Counted from the stretch's first letter, positions 9,637 through 18,689 are shown. The stretch is DNA of 64,000 nt from Myxococcales bacterium (GCA_016717005.1 JADJUF010000001.1:744001-808000), one strand, 5' to 3'. A program made the numbers and translations. The notes: generated by a model from the sequence alone, not told the origin.

Positions 9637-10590
9637 ATGAGCCCTCGGATCCCCACCACCACCGCCCTCCTCGTCGCCGCCGGCGCCGCGCTCCCCCTCG
9701 CGCGCGCCGACCTCGCCACCACGGCTGCCCGTGACCGCGTCGCGTTCGAGGACTCATCGCGCACCTCCGCGCCGCCGGCCGCGCCGCTGCCGGCGCTCGA
9801 TCGCCCCGCGCCGCCGGCCCCGCGCGCCGCCGCCACCCCGCGCCTCGAGCTGGCGCTCGGCCCGTACACGTCGACGCGCACGCTCGCGTTCGACGTGTCG
9901 AGCGGCACGGCCATCGGGGACCTGCCGGCGACCTCGCCCGAGTCGACGCTGATCGGCGCGCAGGTCGCGGCCGCGCTGTTCCCGGCCGGCGGCCGCGACG
10001 ACCGCGGCCGCCTGGTCGGCCCGGGCATCACCGCGTCGTACCGCCACTCGCTGGGCGCCACGGCCACGTTCGACGACGAGGTCGCGGACGAGCTGCTCGA
10101 GCTGCCGGTGGTCGACAGCGCCTGGTCGATCGGCCTGCGCTACCGTCAGCCGCTCGGGCCGGTGCTGCTCGACGTCGGCGCCGCCCACCAGAGCGCCAGC
10201 CACCGCGTCGACGAGCGCCCCGACTGGCTCGAGCTACCCGACGCCGACTATCGGTCGATCGCCGTGTCAGCGCGGGCCGAGGCCATGGTCCGGGGCCGGG
10301 CCACGATCGCGCTCGGCGGCGGCTACCACTACGTCCTCGACGCCGGCGAGCTGATGAGCGACGCGGGCTACGGCCCCGGCACGATCAGCGCCTACGACCT
10401 GACCGCCGCCGTCGATCTGCCGGTCGCGCGCGGGCTGTTCGCCCACGCCGGCCTCGGCTACCACCACGTCGCGATGACCTTCAGCGGCGGCGGCGACCTC
10501 GGCTTCCTGCCCGACGCCGACATCCCCGACGTCTACGGCGCGATCGACCGCTCGGTCGACGCCGAGCTGACCATCGGCGTCCGCTACTGA
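9637..10590 (+). CDS. Outer-membrane beta-barrel protein, function unknown
   Basis: A 317-residue exported protein. It has a signal peptide (ALLVAAGAALPLARA), an Ala/Pro-rich stretch to about residue 68, and then alternating hydrophobic strands (LELALGPYTSTRT, GPGITASYRHSL, SIGLRYRQPL, ATIALGGGYHYVLD, GLFAHAGLGYHHVAMTF). It ends ELTIGVRY, a C-terminal aromatic signature for barrel insertion. GGAGG lies just upstream of the ATG. It is the last gene of the rightward peptide locus, 31 bases after peptide 2. It could be an outer-membrane partner or immunity/receptor protein for the peptides, but nothing in the sequence proves this. It converges with the aminotransferase gene; the 101-base gap is GC-rich without a clear terminator. 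Confidence 0.75.
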   Translation: MSPRIPTTTALLVAAGAALPLARADLATTAARDRVAFEDSSRTSAPPAAPLPALDRPAPPAPRAAATPRLELALGPYTSTRTLAFDVSSGTAIGDLPATSPESTLIGAQVAAALFPAGGRDDRGRLVGPGITASYRHSLGATATFDDEVADELLELPVVDSAWSIGLRYRQPLGPVLLDVGAAHQSASHRVDERPDWLELPDADYRSIAVSARAEAMVRGRATIALGGGYHYVLDAGELMSDAGYGPGTISAYDLTAAVDLPVARGLFAHAGLGYHHVAMTFSGGGDLGFLPDADIPDVYGAIDRSVDAELTIGVRY

Positions 10591-10691
10591 AGCTCCGGAC
10601 GGGCCCGCGCGCCACGGCGGCGCTCGGTCGGCGCCACGGCCGCCAGCCGCGCCGACGCGATCGCCACCGCACGCGATCAGCGCCGCCCGCG

Positions 10692-12449
10692 TCAGCGCTT
10701 GAACGACGGCCGCGGGCACGGCGACGCCACCTGCCCGGTCAGCTCGGCGGCGATCTCGGTCGGCAGCGGGAACCAGCGCAGCGCCTCGAAGTCGACCGTG
10801 CGCTCGGCCTCGGGCCCGGGCGTCATGGCGTCGGCCGCGACCCCGGCGCTGCGCGCGGCGACCAGGCGGCGCGCCTCCTCGAGGTAGCCGCCGAGCGCGC
10901 TCTCGGGCTCGGTGGCGTGGCGCGACCGGTACTCCATCCGCCCGGTCCGGTAGGTGACGTCGGCCAGGCGCATCGTGGCGTCGGGCCGGCCGCGGCGATG
11001 GCGCCACAGCCCCGTCTCGGGGCAGAACGTGTAGTCGGGCAGGAACTTCCAGCCGTCGGTGGCGATCAGGTGGATCGCGTCGATCAGGTACTGAAACTGG
11101 GTCTCCGACAGGAAGTAGTTGAAGTTGACCCGGACCCAGCCGGGCTTGATGCCCTCGCAGCCGCGCACGATCTCGCGCTCGAACTCCTTCGAGGTCGCGA
11201 GGTCGATGCCGAGCAGGCGGTGCCCGTACGGGCCCGCGCACGAGCAGCCGCCCCGGGCCTGGATGCCGAACAGATCGTTGAGCAGCGCGACGACGAAGTT
11301 GTGGTGCAGGTAGGCGTCGCGGTGACGGACCACGAACGACACGATCGACAGGCGCCACGCGTCGTGGTTGCCGAGGATGAGCAGGTCGGGGTTGGCGGTC
11401 CACGACGCGATCGCCCGCTCGATGAACTCGTGCTCGCGCGTCCGGATCGTCTCCCACCCGACCGCCTCCTTGAGCTGGAACACCAGGCCGGCGCGGATCG
11501 ACTCGATGATCGCCGGGGTCCCGCCCTCCTCGCGGTGCTCGGGGTCGTCCAGGTAGCGGTGCTCCTCGGGGTTGACGTACTGCACGGTGCCGCCGCCGGG
11601 CGTCGCCGGCACCGAGTTGTGGAACAGGTGGCGCTTGGCGATCAGCACGCCGGGCGTGCCCGGGCCGCCGATGAACTTGTGCGGCGACAGGAACACCGCG
11701 TCCTTGTAGATCAGGTCGCCGTCGGGCCGGTCGTCAGCCATGTTCATCTCGATGCGCACGTACGGCCCGGCCGCGGCGAAGTCCCACAGCGCGTAGGCGC
11801 CGTGGCGGTGCAAGAGCGCGCCGATCGCGCGGGTGTCCGAGCCGATGCCGGTCACGTTCGACGCGGCCGAGAAGCTGCCGATCTTGAGCGGGCGATCGGC
11901 GTAGCGGCGCAGCTCGTCCTCGAGCTCGCCCAGATCGACGTGGCCGTCGGCGTCCTCACCGATCGTGATCACGTCGGCGATCGACTCGCGCCACGGCAGC
12001 TCGTTCGAGTGGTGCTCGTACGGGCCGATGAACACCACCGGCCGGGCCGCCGCCGGGATCTGATCGGTCAGGTGGAAGCGCGCGTCGAGATCGGCCGGCA
12101 GCCGCAGGTTGAGGATGTCGATCAGCTTGTTGATCGCGCCGGTCGCGCCCGAGCCGCAGAAGATCACGACGTCGTCGGGGCCGCCACCCACCGCGGCCTT
12201 GATGATCGCCCGGGCCTCCTCGCGGAAGCGGGTGGTCTGCAGGCCGGTGCCCGAGGTCTCGGTGTGGGTGTTGGCGTAGAGCGGCATCACCTGCGTGCGG
12301 ATGAAGTCCTCGATGAACGTCAGCGACCGCCCCGACGCGGTGTAGTCGGCGTAGGTCACGCGCCGCGACCCGTAGGGCCCGTCGAGGGCGCTGTCGTCGC
12401 CGATGATGGCGCTGCGGATGGTCTCGATCAGGCGGTCACTGGCGGACAT
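10692..12449 (-). CDS. PLP-dependent aminotransferase class V / cysteine desulfurase-like protein
   Basis: A 585-residue PLP enzyme of the class V (SufS/IscS/Csd-like) fold. The PLP lysine is in FLSPHKFIGGPGTPG (about residue 255). Other class V marks are VIFCGSGATGAINKLID, GPYEHHSNELPWRE, SFSAASNVTGI and ALWDFAAAGPYV. A Cys-rich loop RGGCSCAGPYG sits where SufS-type desulfurases carry their catalytic Cys. The protein is about 150 residues longer than typical SufS, with a C-terminal extension (from about 450) that has no recognised domain. The ATG at 12449 was chosen; a TTG two codons upstream is the alternative. There is no sulfur-assembly gene next to it, so its substrate is unknown. It is followed by a gap and the KirBac gene upstream on the same strand. 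Confidence 0.88.
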   Translation of the reverse strand: MSASDRLIETIRSAIIGDDSALDGPYGSRRVTYADYTASGRSLTFIEDFIRTQVMPLYANTHTETSGTGLQTTRFREEARAIIKAAVGGGPDDVVIFCGSGATGAINKLIDILNLRLPADLDARFHLTDQIPAAARPVVFIGPYEHHSNELPWRESIADVITIGEDADGHVDLGELEDELRRYADRPLKIGSFSAASNVTGIGSDTRAIGALLHRHGAYALWDFAAAGPYVRIEMNMADDRPDGDLIYKDAVFLSPHKFIGGPGTPGVLIAKRHLFHNSVPATPGGGTVQYVNPEEHRYLDDPEHREEGGTPAIIESIRAGLVFQLKEAVGWETIRTREHEFIERAIASWTANPDLLILGNHDAWRLSIVSFVVRHRDAYLHHNFVVALLNDLFGIQARGGCSCAGPYGHRLLGIDLATSKEFEREIVRGCEGIKPGWVRVNFNYFLSETQFQYLIDAIHLIATDGWKFLPDYTFCPETGLWRHRRGRPDATMRLADVTYRTGRMEYRSRHATEPESALGGYLEEARRLVAARSAGVAADAMTPGPEAERTVDFEALRWFPLPTEIAAELTGQVASPCPRPSFKR

Positions 12450-12510
12450 CTCCAACCGGTGTATCGCAAAGCCGCCGCCGCCGCGATGGCCACGGCCCTG
12501 CCGCGGTGCG

Positions 12511-13356
12511 TCAGCCGACCTGGGCCAGCTCGTCGAACTGGCCGAGATCGACCACGAACCCGCCGGCGCCGCGATCCTCGACGATGTCGGCCGGGCGCGC
12601 GCCCCAGGCGATCGCGCTCGCGTCGTAGGCGGTCCGGGCGTGGACGGTCTGCAGCGTCGTCTCGTCGACCCCGGTCACCGACACCAGCAGCTCGGCCTCG
12701 ATCGCGGCCAGCGACGCGGCGGTCGCGCCGGCCAGCGGACTGGTCGCGTCGATCGTGTGCATCACGGTCCAGGCCCGCGCCAGCGCCGGCGCGCGATCGC
12801 GGACCAGCGTCAGATCGACCTGCGGGTAGAACGTCTCGCCCTCGCGGGTCACGTGGGTGCGGCTGTAGACCACGCGGATCTGGGCCTCGACGATGCTGTT
12901 GCCGCGCATGTTGCCGATGCGCAGGCGCAGGGTCGGCTGGCCGTCGAACGGCGCGATCGTCGGGTGGCGCGCGAACCGGATCCGCGCGGTCGAGCGCGAG
13001 TACTTCGCGAAGACGATGCCGGTGGCCAGCGCGGTGGCCAGCAGGCTGGCGATCGACTCGATCGCGACCGCGACGTTGGCCGCGGTCGTCGTCGGCGTCA
13101 TGCCACCGTAGCCGATCGTGCCCGCGGTCTGGATGCTGAAGAAGAAGCAGTCGCCGAAGCCGTGGACGTTGGCGACGCCGCCGATCGCCCAGTAGACGAG
13201 CGCGAACACCAGGTTCAGCGCCACCATGGCCACGGCCAGGCCGCCGAGGGCGAACCACCACGGCCGGATCAGCAGCGCGTGGTACAGGTCCTGGAGCGGA
13301 CGCCGACGGTCCCCGAGCAGGATCAACCTGGGCGCGGGCGCGGGCGGGCCGGGCAT
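12511..13356 (-). CDS. KirBac-type inward-rectifier potassium channel
   Basis: A 281-residue inner-membrane potassium channel subunit. It has a short cytoplasmic start, a slide-helix region (RRPLQDLYHALLIRPWW), outer helix near 33-58, pore helix and selectivity filter TIGYG at residues 80-84, and inner helix about 95-118. A C-terminal immunoglobulin-like cytoplasmic domain runs from 119 to the end (PTLRLRIGNMRGNSIVEAQIRVVYSRT). The filter, length and the LRIGNMR motif are all typical of bacterial Kir channels. It lies 61 bases upstream of the aminotransferase on the same strand and could share a transcript. No regulator is visible. Confidence 0.93.
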   Translation of the reverse strand: MPGPPAPAPRLILLGDRRRPLQDLYHALLIRPWWFALGGLAVAMVALNLVFALVYWAIGGVANVHGFGDCFFFSIQTAGTIGYGGMTPTTTAANVAVAIESIASLLATALATGIVFAKYSRSTARIRFARHPTIAPFDGQPTLRLRIGNMRGNSIVEAQIRVVYSRTHVTREGETFYPQVDLTLVRDRAPALARAWTVMHTIDATSPLAGATAASLAAIEAELLVSVTGVDETTLQTVHARTAYDASAIAWGARPADIVEDRGAGGFVVDLGQFDELAQVG

Positions 13357-13430
13357 GACGCATCATCGATCCCGCGGCCGCGCGGGCAAGTTTTGCCCCG
13401 GCGCCGCCGACCTCTGCGACACTGCCCGCC

Positions 13431-15887
13431 ATGCGTCGCCTGCTCGGTCCGTGTGCGGTCCTGGGGCTCCTGCTCGGGTGCGGCGACGACGGCGGCCCGA
13501 CGCCGCCGCCGACCAGCGTCTCGGTCGGGGCCGTGACGATCACGACCGACCCGCTCGCGATCACGATCGCGCCCCCGGCCGGCGGGACGATCACCCGCGC
13601 CCAGTTCCTCGAGGTGGCCACGGTGCCGGCGATCGATCCCGGCCACTACTACGACCCGCGCGCCACCGGGGTCGACCCGCTGACCTGGACCCGACCGGCC
13701 CGCGCGACCGCGCTGACCGCCGACGGGTGGCTGGTGCTCGAGGGCGGCGTCCGGCTCCGGCTCGAGGCCGGCGCCGGCGCCCAGGACGCGACCCTGCTGG
13801 TCGACGCCGCGGCGGTGGCCGACGCGGTGCTCACGCGGGTGACATTGCCGATGGCGGCCGACGAGCCGATCTACGGTTTCGGGGAGAGCTTCGGCGGCGC
13901 CCGGGCCACCGGCCAGATCCGCGAGGCCCAGTTCCGGGTCGACGGCGACAGCGAGTCCGGGCTCAACGAGGCCCACGTGCCGGTGCCGCTGGCGCTGTGG
14001 CCCCGGCGCGGCCTGGGCCTGTTCGTGCGCGATCGCCGGGTCGGCGCGTTCGACGTCGGCGCGACCGCGCCCGACGCGCTGGCGTCGACGTTCGGCCTGC
14101 CCGAGCGCGGCCCGCTGGCGTTCGAGCTGTTCGTCGCCGACGCGCCGCTCGCGCTGGTCCGCCGCTACGTCGCCGGCACCGCGCGGCCGGCGGTGCCGCC
14201 GCGGTGGGCGCTGGCGCCGCAGCAGTGGCGCAACGAGCACCGGTCGAGCGACGAGGTCAGGGACGACGCCCAGCAGATGCGCGCGCTGGGGATCCCCGGC
14301 TCGACCCTGTGGATCGATAACCCGTGGCAGACCGGCTACAACACGTTCGTCTTCGACGAGGCCCGCTTCGTCGGCGTCGACGCGCTCCTGGCCGAGCTGC
14401 GCGGCCTCGGCTACCGGGTCGTGGTGTGGTCGACGCCGTACCTGCTGCCGTCGGGCGCGACCGCCGACGACTACCGCGCCGCCGACGCGGCCGGGCTGTT
14501 CGTGCAGGACGACGGCGGCCGCACGATGCCGTTCCCGTGGAACGCCGGCCCGGTCGGGCTCATCGACTTCACCAACCCGGCCGCGGTCGCGTTCTGGCGC
14601 GAGCGCATCGCGCGGGTCACGAGCCGCGGGATCTCGGGCTTCAAGCTCGACTACGGCGAGGACGTCGTGCCGGAGCTCTACGGCATCAAGCTCACGATCC
14701 GCACCAGCGCCGGCGACAACCAGGACCTCCACGGCATCTTCAACCGCGCGTACCACGACACCTACCTGGGCGCGCTGCCGCCCGGCGACGGCTTCCTGAT
14801 CACCCGCGCCGGCGCCTGGGGCGAGCAGGATCGCAACACCAGCATCTGGCCGGGCGATCTCGACAGCGACTTCTCGCGCCACGGCGTCGACAACGGCGCC
14901 GGCCAGCGCAACGTCGGCGGCCTGCCGGCGGCGATCGCCGGCGGGCTGTCGCTGTCGGTGTCGGGCTATCCGTTCTTCGGCTCGGACATCGGCGGCTACC
15001 GCGAGGGCACGCCGACCACCGAGGTGCTGTGCCGCTGGGCCCAGTACGCCGCGCTCGGCACGATCATGCAGCTCGGCGGTGGCGGCCCGTCGCACAACCC
15101 GTGGGACACGGCGCTGTACCCGGCCCCGGCGCTCGACGTGTACCGGACCTACGCCCGGCTGCACATGGACCTGAACCCGCTCCTGTGGACGCTGGCCCAG
15201 GCCGCCGGCGCCGACGGCACGCCGGTCACGCGCCCGTGCGGCTTCGTCTACCCCGACGCCGCGTGCGACGACGCGATGTTCCTGCTCGGCGACGACGTCC
15301 TGGTCGCGCCGGTGGTCGAGGCCGGCGCCACGACGCGCGCGACGGTGCTGCCGCCGGGCCGCTGGATCGACTGGTGGACCGGCGCCGCGGTCGTCGGCGA
15401 CGGCGCCACCGCGCTGGCCGCGGCGGCCCCGCTCGAGCAGCTGCCGCTGTGGCGCGCCGCCGATCGCTTCGTGCCGATGTTCGCGCGCGCCGCCGACACG
15501 CTCGAGCCCGCGACCGCGCCGGGCGTCACGTCGTACGCCGATCCGGCCTACGGCCGCGAGCTGCGGCTGGTGATCACGCCCGACGGCGGCGCCGCCGAGG
15601 TCACGCTCCACGACGGCGCCCGGGCCACCGGCGGCGCCAGCGCCGACGCCTACCGCCTGACGTTCGCGCCCGGCGGCCAGTACGACGCGGCCACGTTCGA
15701 TCTCGATCTGCGCGCGGCCACCGCGCCGCGCGTGGCGACGGCCGCGGCGGTGACCGTCGACGGCGCGCCGATCACCGCGGTCGCGTCGGCGGCCGAGCTC
15801 GCGGCCTGCGCCCGGGCCTGCTGGCTGGCCGAGCCCGGGCGGCTGCGGGTGCGCCTCGACGGCGCCGGCGCGATCGAGATCAGGTAG
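13431..15887 (+). CDS. Glycoside hydrolase family 31 lipoprotein (alpha-glucosidase/alpha-xylosidase-like)
   Basis: An 818-residue exported hydrolase of alpha-linked sugars. The N-terminus MRRLLGPCAVLGLLLGCGDD is a lipoprotein signal with Cys17. The Gly-Asp-Asp after it does not put Asp at +2, so outer-membrane sorting is plausible. The GH31 barrel has IYGFGESFGG, the nucleophile region GFKLDYGED (Asp near 405), the RAGAWGEQDRNTSIWPGD region with the acid/base Asp near 475, and SGYPFFGSDIGGY. C-terminal beta domains follow. Homologues act on xylosides, glucosides or sulfoquinovosides; the exact substrate cannot be read here. It diverges from the KirBac gene with 74 bases between the starts, and is followed 9 bases later by a dehydrogenase gene. 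Confidence 0.92.
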   Translation: MRRLLGPCAVLGLLLGCGDDGGPTPPPTSVSVGAVTITTDPLAITIAPPAGGTITRAQFLEVATVPAIDPGHYYDPRATGVDPLTWTRPARATALTADGWLVLEGGVRLRLEAGAGAQDATLLVDAAAVADAVLTRVTLPMAADEPIYGFGESFGGARATGQIREAQFRVDGDSESGLNEAHVPVPLALWPRRGLGLFVRDRRVGAFDVGATAPDALASTFGLPERGPLAFELFVADAPLALVRRYVAGTARPAVPPRWALAPQQWRNEHRSSDEVRDDAQQMRALGIPGSTLWIDNPWQTGYNTFVFDEARFVGVDALLAELRGLGYRVVVWSTPYLLPSGATADDYRAADAAGLFVQDDGGRTMPFPWNAGPVGLIDFTNPAAVAFWRERIARVTSRGISGFKLDYGEDVVPELYGIKLTIRTSAGDNQDLHGIFNRAYHDTYLGALPPGDGFLITRAGAWGEQDRNTSIWPGDLDSDFSRHGVDNGAGQRNVGGLPAAIAGGLSLSVSGYPFFGSDIGGYREGTPTTEVLCRWAQYAALGTIMQLGGGGPSHNPWDTALYPAPALDVYRTYARLHMDLNPLLWTLAQAAGADGTPVTRPCGFVYPDAACDDAMFLLGDDVLVAPVVEAGATTRATVLPPGRWIDWWTGAAVVGDGATALAAAAPLEQLPLWRAADRFVPMFARAADTLEPATAPGVTSYADPAYGRELRLVITPDGGAAEVTLHDGARATGGASADAYRLTFAPGGQYDAATFDLDLRAATAPRVATAAAVTVDGAPITAVASAAELAACARACWLAEPGRLRVRLDGAGAIEIR

Positions 15888-15896
15888 CGTCGGGCC

Positions 15897-16748
15897 ATGC
15901 CCATCGCGTTCCTCGGCACCGGCCTGCTCGGCTCGGGCTTCGTCCGCCACCTGCTCGCCACCACCGGCGGCATCACCATCTGGAACCGGACCGCGCGCAA
16001 GCTCGCGCCGCTGGTGGCCGCTGGCGCCCGCGCCGCCGCGACCCCGGCCGAGGCCGCCGCCGGAGCCACGCGCGTCCACCTGTGCGTCAAGGACGACGCC
16101 GCCGTCGACGCGATCCTGGCCGAGGTGCTGCCGGTCCTGACCCCGGACGCGGTCGTGATCGATCACACGACCACGTCGGTCGCGGGCTCGCGGGCCCGGG
16201 CCGCGCGGGCCGCGGTCGCCGGCGTCGGGTTCCTGCACGCGCCGGTGTTCATGTCGCCGGGCGCGGCCGCCGCCGCCAAGGGCATCATGATGTGCGCCGG
16301 CGCCGCCGACGTGTTCGCGCGCGTCGACGGCGCGCTCGCGGCCATGACCGGCGACCTGTGGTACGTCGGCGACGACCACGGCCGGGCCGCGGCCATGAAG
16401 CTGTGCGGCAACGCGATGATCATCGCGATCACCGCCGGCATGGCCGACGCCCTGGCGATCGGCCGCAGCGCCGGGCTGGCCGGCGCCGACGTGCTCGAGG
16501 TGATGACCCGGCTCAAGCCCGGCGGCGCGATCGAGCTGCGCGGCAAGAAGATGGCGGCCGGCGACTTCGCGGCCAGCTTCGAGCTGACGATGGCGCGCAA
16601 GGATCTCGGGCTCATGATCGACGAGGTCACGCCGGCGCCGCTGGCGGCGCTGGCCGCGATCGCCGCCCGCGCCGACGCGCTGATCGCCGACGGCCACGGC
16701 GCCGACGACCTCGGCGTCCTCGCGCTGCCGCCGCCCGCGGCGCCGTGA
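15897..16748 (+). CDS. NAD(P)-dependent beta-hydroxyacid dehydrogenase-family protein
   Basis: A 283-residue cytoplasmic oxidoreductase of the 3-hydroxyisobutyrate / 6-phosphogluconate dehydrogenase family. The Rossmann motif is IAFLGTGLLGSGF (residues 3-15), followed by the cofactor-discriminating WNRTARK; Arg at this place suggests NADP. The substrate-binding glycine region is FLHAPVFMSPGAAAAAKG. The conserved catalytic Lys is in GRAAAMKLCGNAM (about 165). An all-alpha C-terminal domain completes it. The length is normal for the family. It follows the GH31 gene by 9 bases and precedes the DUF1993 gene by 30, so the three probably form one transcript. The physiological substrate is unknown. 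Confidence 0.88.
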   Translation: MPIAFLGTGLLGSGFVRHLLATTGGITIWNRTARKLAPLVAAGARAAATPAEAAAGATRVHLCVKDDAAVDAILAEVLPVLTPDAVVIDHTTTSVAGSRARAARAAVAGVGFLHAPVFMSPGAAAAAKGIMMCAGAADVFARVDGALAAMTGDLWYVGDDHGRAAAMKLCGNAMIIAITAGMADALAIGRSAGLAGADVLEVMTRLKPGGAIELRGKKMAAGDFAASFELTMARKDLGLMIDEVTPAPLAALAAIAARADALIADGHGADDLGVLALPPPAAP

Positions 16749-16778
16749 CGATCGCGCGCGGGGTAGACTGCGCCCACC

Positions 16779-17291
16779 ATGCTCGACCCCGCCGCGATCA
16801 TCGCCCACATGGCCGCGCAGCTCGGCCAGCTCGCCACCTGGCTCGACAAGGCCGTGGCCCACGGCGAGGCGAAGAAGTTCGAGCCCGACACGCTCCTGAC
16901 CGCCTGGCTCGCGCCCGATCAGTTCCCGCTGGTCCGGCAGATCGGCGCGGCCTGCGACACCGCCAAGCTCGCCGCCGCCCGGCTGACCGGTCGGCCCGGC
17001 CCGACCCACGCGGACGACCAGCGCACCTGCGCCGCGTGCCGGGCCCGCGTCGCCGACGTGATCGCGTACCTCGACACGCTCATGCCCACCGACTTCGCCG
17101 AGGCCGCGGACGCGCAGATCCAGTTCCCGTGGATGCCCGGGAAGTACCTGACGGCGGCGGACTACCTGCTGTGGTTCGCGATCCCGAACTTCCACTTCCA
17201 CCTGGCCCACGCCTACGCGATCCTCCGGCACAACGGCGTCGAGCTGGGCAAGTCCGAGTTCCTCGGCGCGTTGCCGTTCCGCGACCTGTGA
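16779..17291 (+). CDS. DUF1993 domain protein
   Basis: A 170-residue cytoplasmic protein of the DUF1993 family, a DinB-like four-helix bundle fold. Family marks are the N-terminal AQLGQLATWLDKA, the central DQFPLVRQIGAACDTAK, and the C-terminal FHFHLAHAYAILRHNGVELGKSEFLGAL. The His-rich NFHFHLAHAY may bind metal as in DinB-like proteins (inference). A TAGACT element lies just before the start but I cannot pair it with a -35. The function of the family is unknown. Confidence 0.88.
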   Translation: MLDPAAIIAHMAAQLGQLATWLDKAVAHGEAKKFEPDTLLTAWLAPDQFPLVRQIGAACDTAKLAAARLTGRPGPTHADDQRTCAACRARVADVIAYLDTLMPTDFAEAADAQIQFPWMPGKYLTAADYLLWFAIPNFHFHLAHAYAILRHNGVELGKSEFLGALPFRDL

Positions 17292-17337
17292 ACCGCGGGC
17301 CGCGGTGATCGTCGCGATCGACGCTGGCACGGCGCGT

Positions 17338-17356
17338 GGATAGCTCCCGGCTATCC
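17338..17356 (+). terminator. Small stem-loop in the gap before the 17381 gene
   Basis: A six-base-pair hairpin, GGATAG / CTATCC with a seven-base loop, lies between the DUF1993 stop and the ribosome site of the next gene. It lacks a T-run, so it may end the upstream message weakly or be a leader structure. Confidence 0.35.
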
Positions 17357-17380
17357 CCCTCGCCGCTCAGGAGCCTGTCG

Positions 17381-18040
17381 ATGTTCACCACACGTCCCGC
17401 CGTCACTGTCGCGTTTCTCGGCACCCTGCTCGCGACGCCCGTCGCCCTCGCCGACGGGGCCCCCGGGTCCTGCGACTGCGCGGTCACGCCGCCGGCCGCC
17501 GCGCCCGCGCCCGCGCCGCGCCTGGCCCGCTGGGGCGTGGGCGTCCACCTCGCCTCGATCACCCTGCCCGACCCGACCGGCATGGACGACGGCGGCACCT
17601 CCTACGGCGGCGGCGGGCTGCAGCTCCGCTACCGGCTGTCGCCGCGCTGGCAGCTCGAGCTGTCGGCGGCCCACGCGCAGGAGCAAGACGTCGACGCGTC
17701 GGTCGCGCGCCAGCTCGACAGCGTCGCGATCTCGGCGCTGTACCACCTGCGGCCGTTCGCGCGCTGGGACGTGTACCTGGTGGCCGGCCTCGGCGCGACC
17801 AGCGACGGCGATCCCGACGCGACCGACGAGGCGCGCCAGGCCAGCCAGATGGGCGACGTCCGGTTCGGCGGCGGCGTCGAGCGCCGGATCGGCAAGATCG
17901 GCGTCGGCGCCGAGCTCCGCGCGATCGTCGTGGGCCAGCGCGAGCCCGACGCCACCGCCCGCATGGCCGGCGCGCCGGCCGCGGCCGAGCCGCAGCGCGG
18001 CGGCGGCGCGCTCACGCTCGGCGCGACCTACTACTTCTAG
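17381..18040 (+). CDS. Outer-membrane beta-barrel protein, function unknown
   Basis: A 219-residue exported protein. The ATG at 17381 is chosen because CAGGAG lies seven bases upstream and the signal peptide begins there (TVAFLGTLLATPVALADG). A Cys pair (CDC) and an Ala/Pro linker follow. A small barrel then has strands such as WGVGVHLASITL, GLQLRYRLSPRWQLELSAAHA, VAISALYHLRP, WDVYLVAGLGATS and RFGGGVERRIGKIGVGAELRAI, ending TLGATYYF with the aromatic terminus of outer-membrane proteins. It looks like an OmpA/OprF-type or Omp-beta-barrel domain without a peptidoglycan-binding part. No function can be assigned. Confidence 0.75.
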   Translation: MFTTRPAVTVAFLGTLLATPVALADGAPGSCDCAVTPPAAAPAPAPRLARWGVGVHLASITLPDPTGMDDGGTSYGGGGLQLRYRLSPRWQLELSAAHAQEQDVDASVARQLDSVAISALYHLRPFARWDVYLVAGLGATSDGDPDATDEARQASQMGDVRFGGGVERRIGKIGVGAELRAIVVGQREPDATARMAGAPAAAEPQRGGGALTLGATYYF

Positions 18041-18204
18041 GTGGGCCGGGTTCCAGCGAGTTGCGCGTGGGGCCGGCACCTCGCGCGCCGACCCTCGATC
18101 CGGTGGACGGAGGCGAACGCGCGGTCCGGCCTACCACCGGACCGGCGTCGCCGCGGGCGCGGCGTCGTCCCAGCACCGGACGCTGTGGAGCCGCGGGCGC
18201 AGGG

Positions 18205-18438
18205 CCACGGCAAGGACAGCGTCCACTGGCGATATGGGGGCCGCGGCAGGACGCGATCGACGAGGTGGGCGGCGAGATCGGACATCCGGCGGCCCCGACA
18301 CGTGGGACAGACCGCGCGGCCCTTGCCGGAGAAGCCGACGAGCCGCTCGAAGCCGCCACCGGCGCAGCGGACACCGAGGAAGCCGCGGTCGAGCAGGCCG
18401 CAGCCGAGGTAGTTGCGCAGCCCGCGCTCGACGTGGCG
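18205..18438 (-). pseudogene. Remnant of an IS91-family transposase (zinc-binding N-terminal part)
   Basis: Read leftward from 18438, the frame gives RHVERGLRNYLGCGLL, then CAGGGFERLVGFSGKGRAV, then CPTCRGRRMSDLAAHLVDRV and PYRQWTLSLPW. This is the zinc-binding N-terminal domain of IS91-type transposases, including its Cys pairs, although one expected Cys is replaced by Gly (CAGG for CAxC). The homology stops after LSLPW and nothing of the catalytic domain remains. The start of the protein is also missing. It lies in a 647-base gap between the barrel gene and the toxin-antitoxin pair; the rest of the gap has no other intact gene. Confidence 0.7.
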
Positions 18439-18443
18439 CGACC

Positions 18444-18656
18444 GGGTACGTGCTCGGCGTGCGGACGTGGGGCGAGGCCGCCCACGTCGGCCTGCGGCTG
18501 GTCGATGGCGCCGCCACCGACCGCGTCACCATCGCCACCGAGTACGATCTGCCCGACGACGGCGGCTGCGCGGTCGGCGGCGGCGGGCCGGCGCCGATCG
18601 CCGCGCTCCCGCGCTTGCTGAGAGGGCGGCGCCGGCGGCCGGCGACCCACGCTTGA
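18444..18656 (+). pseudogene. Possible 3' fragment of an exported protein gene
   Basis: Directly abutting the transposase remnant on the other strand, one frame reads GYVLGVRTWGEAAHVGLRLV, continues DDGGCAVGGGGPAPIAALPR and ends in an Arg-rich tail. The Cys-Gly-Gly block, short hydrophobic run and basic tail resemble a degenerate MYXO-CTERM-type sorting end. There is no start and no upstream partner, so it is at best a relic. The call rests on one weak motif. Confidence 0.3.
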
Positions 18657-18681
18657 CGGGTCGGCTGGGCGCTGGTAATAC
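18653..18681 (+). promoter_or_regulatory. Sigma70-type promoter of the toxin-antitoxin pair
   Basis: TTGACG (18653-18658), a 17-base spacer, then TAATAC (18676-18681). The expected transcript start falls at about 18688, which is the A of the antitoxin ATG, so the message is probably leaderless. Confidence 0.7.
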
Positions 18682-18689
18682 CACGGTAT
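18678..18689. promoter_or_regulatory. Palindrome over the -10 box and start codon, likely antitoxin operator
   Basis: ATACC-AC-GGTAT is a perfect 5-2-5 palindrome that covers the -10 element and the start codon of the antitoxin gene. Type II antitoxins commonly repress their own promoter by binding such a site; binding here is inferred. Confidence 0.5.
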
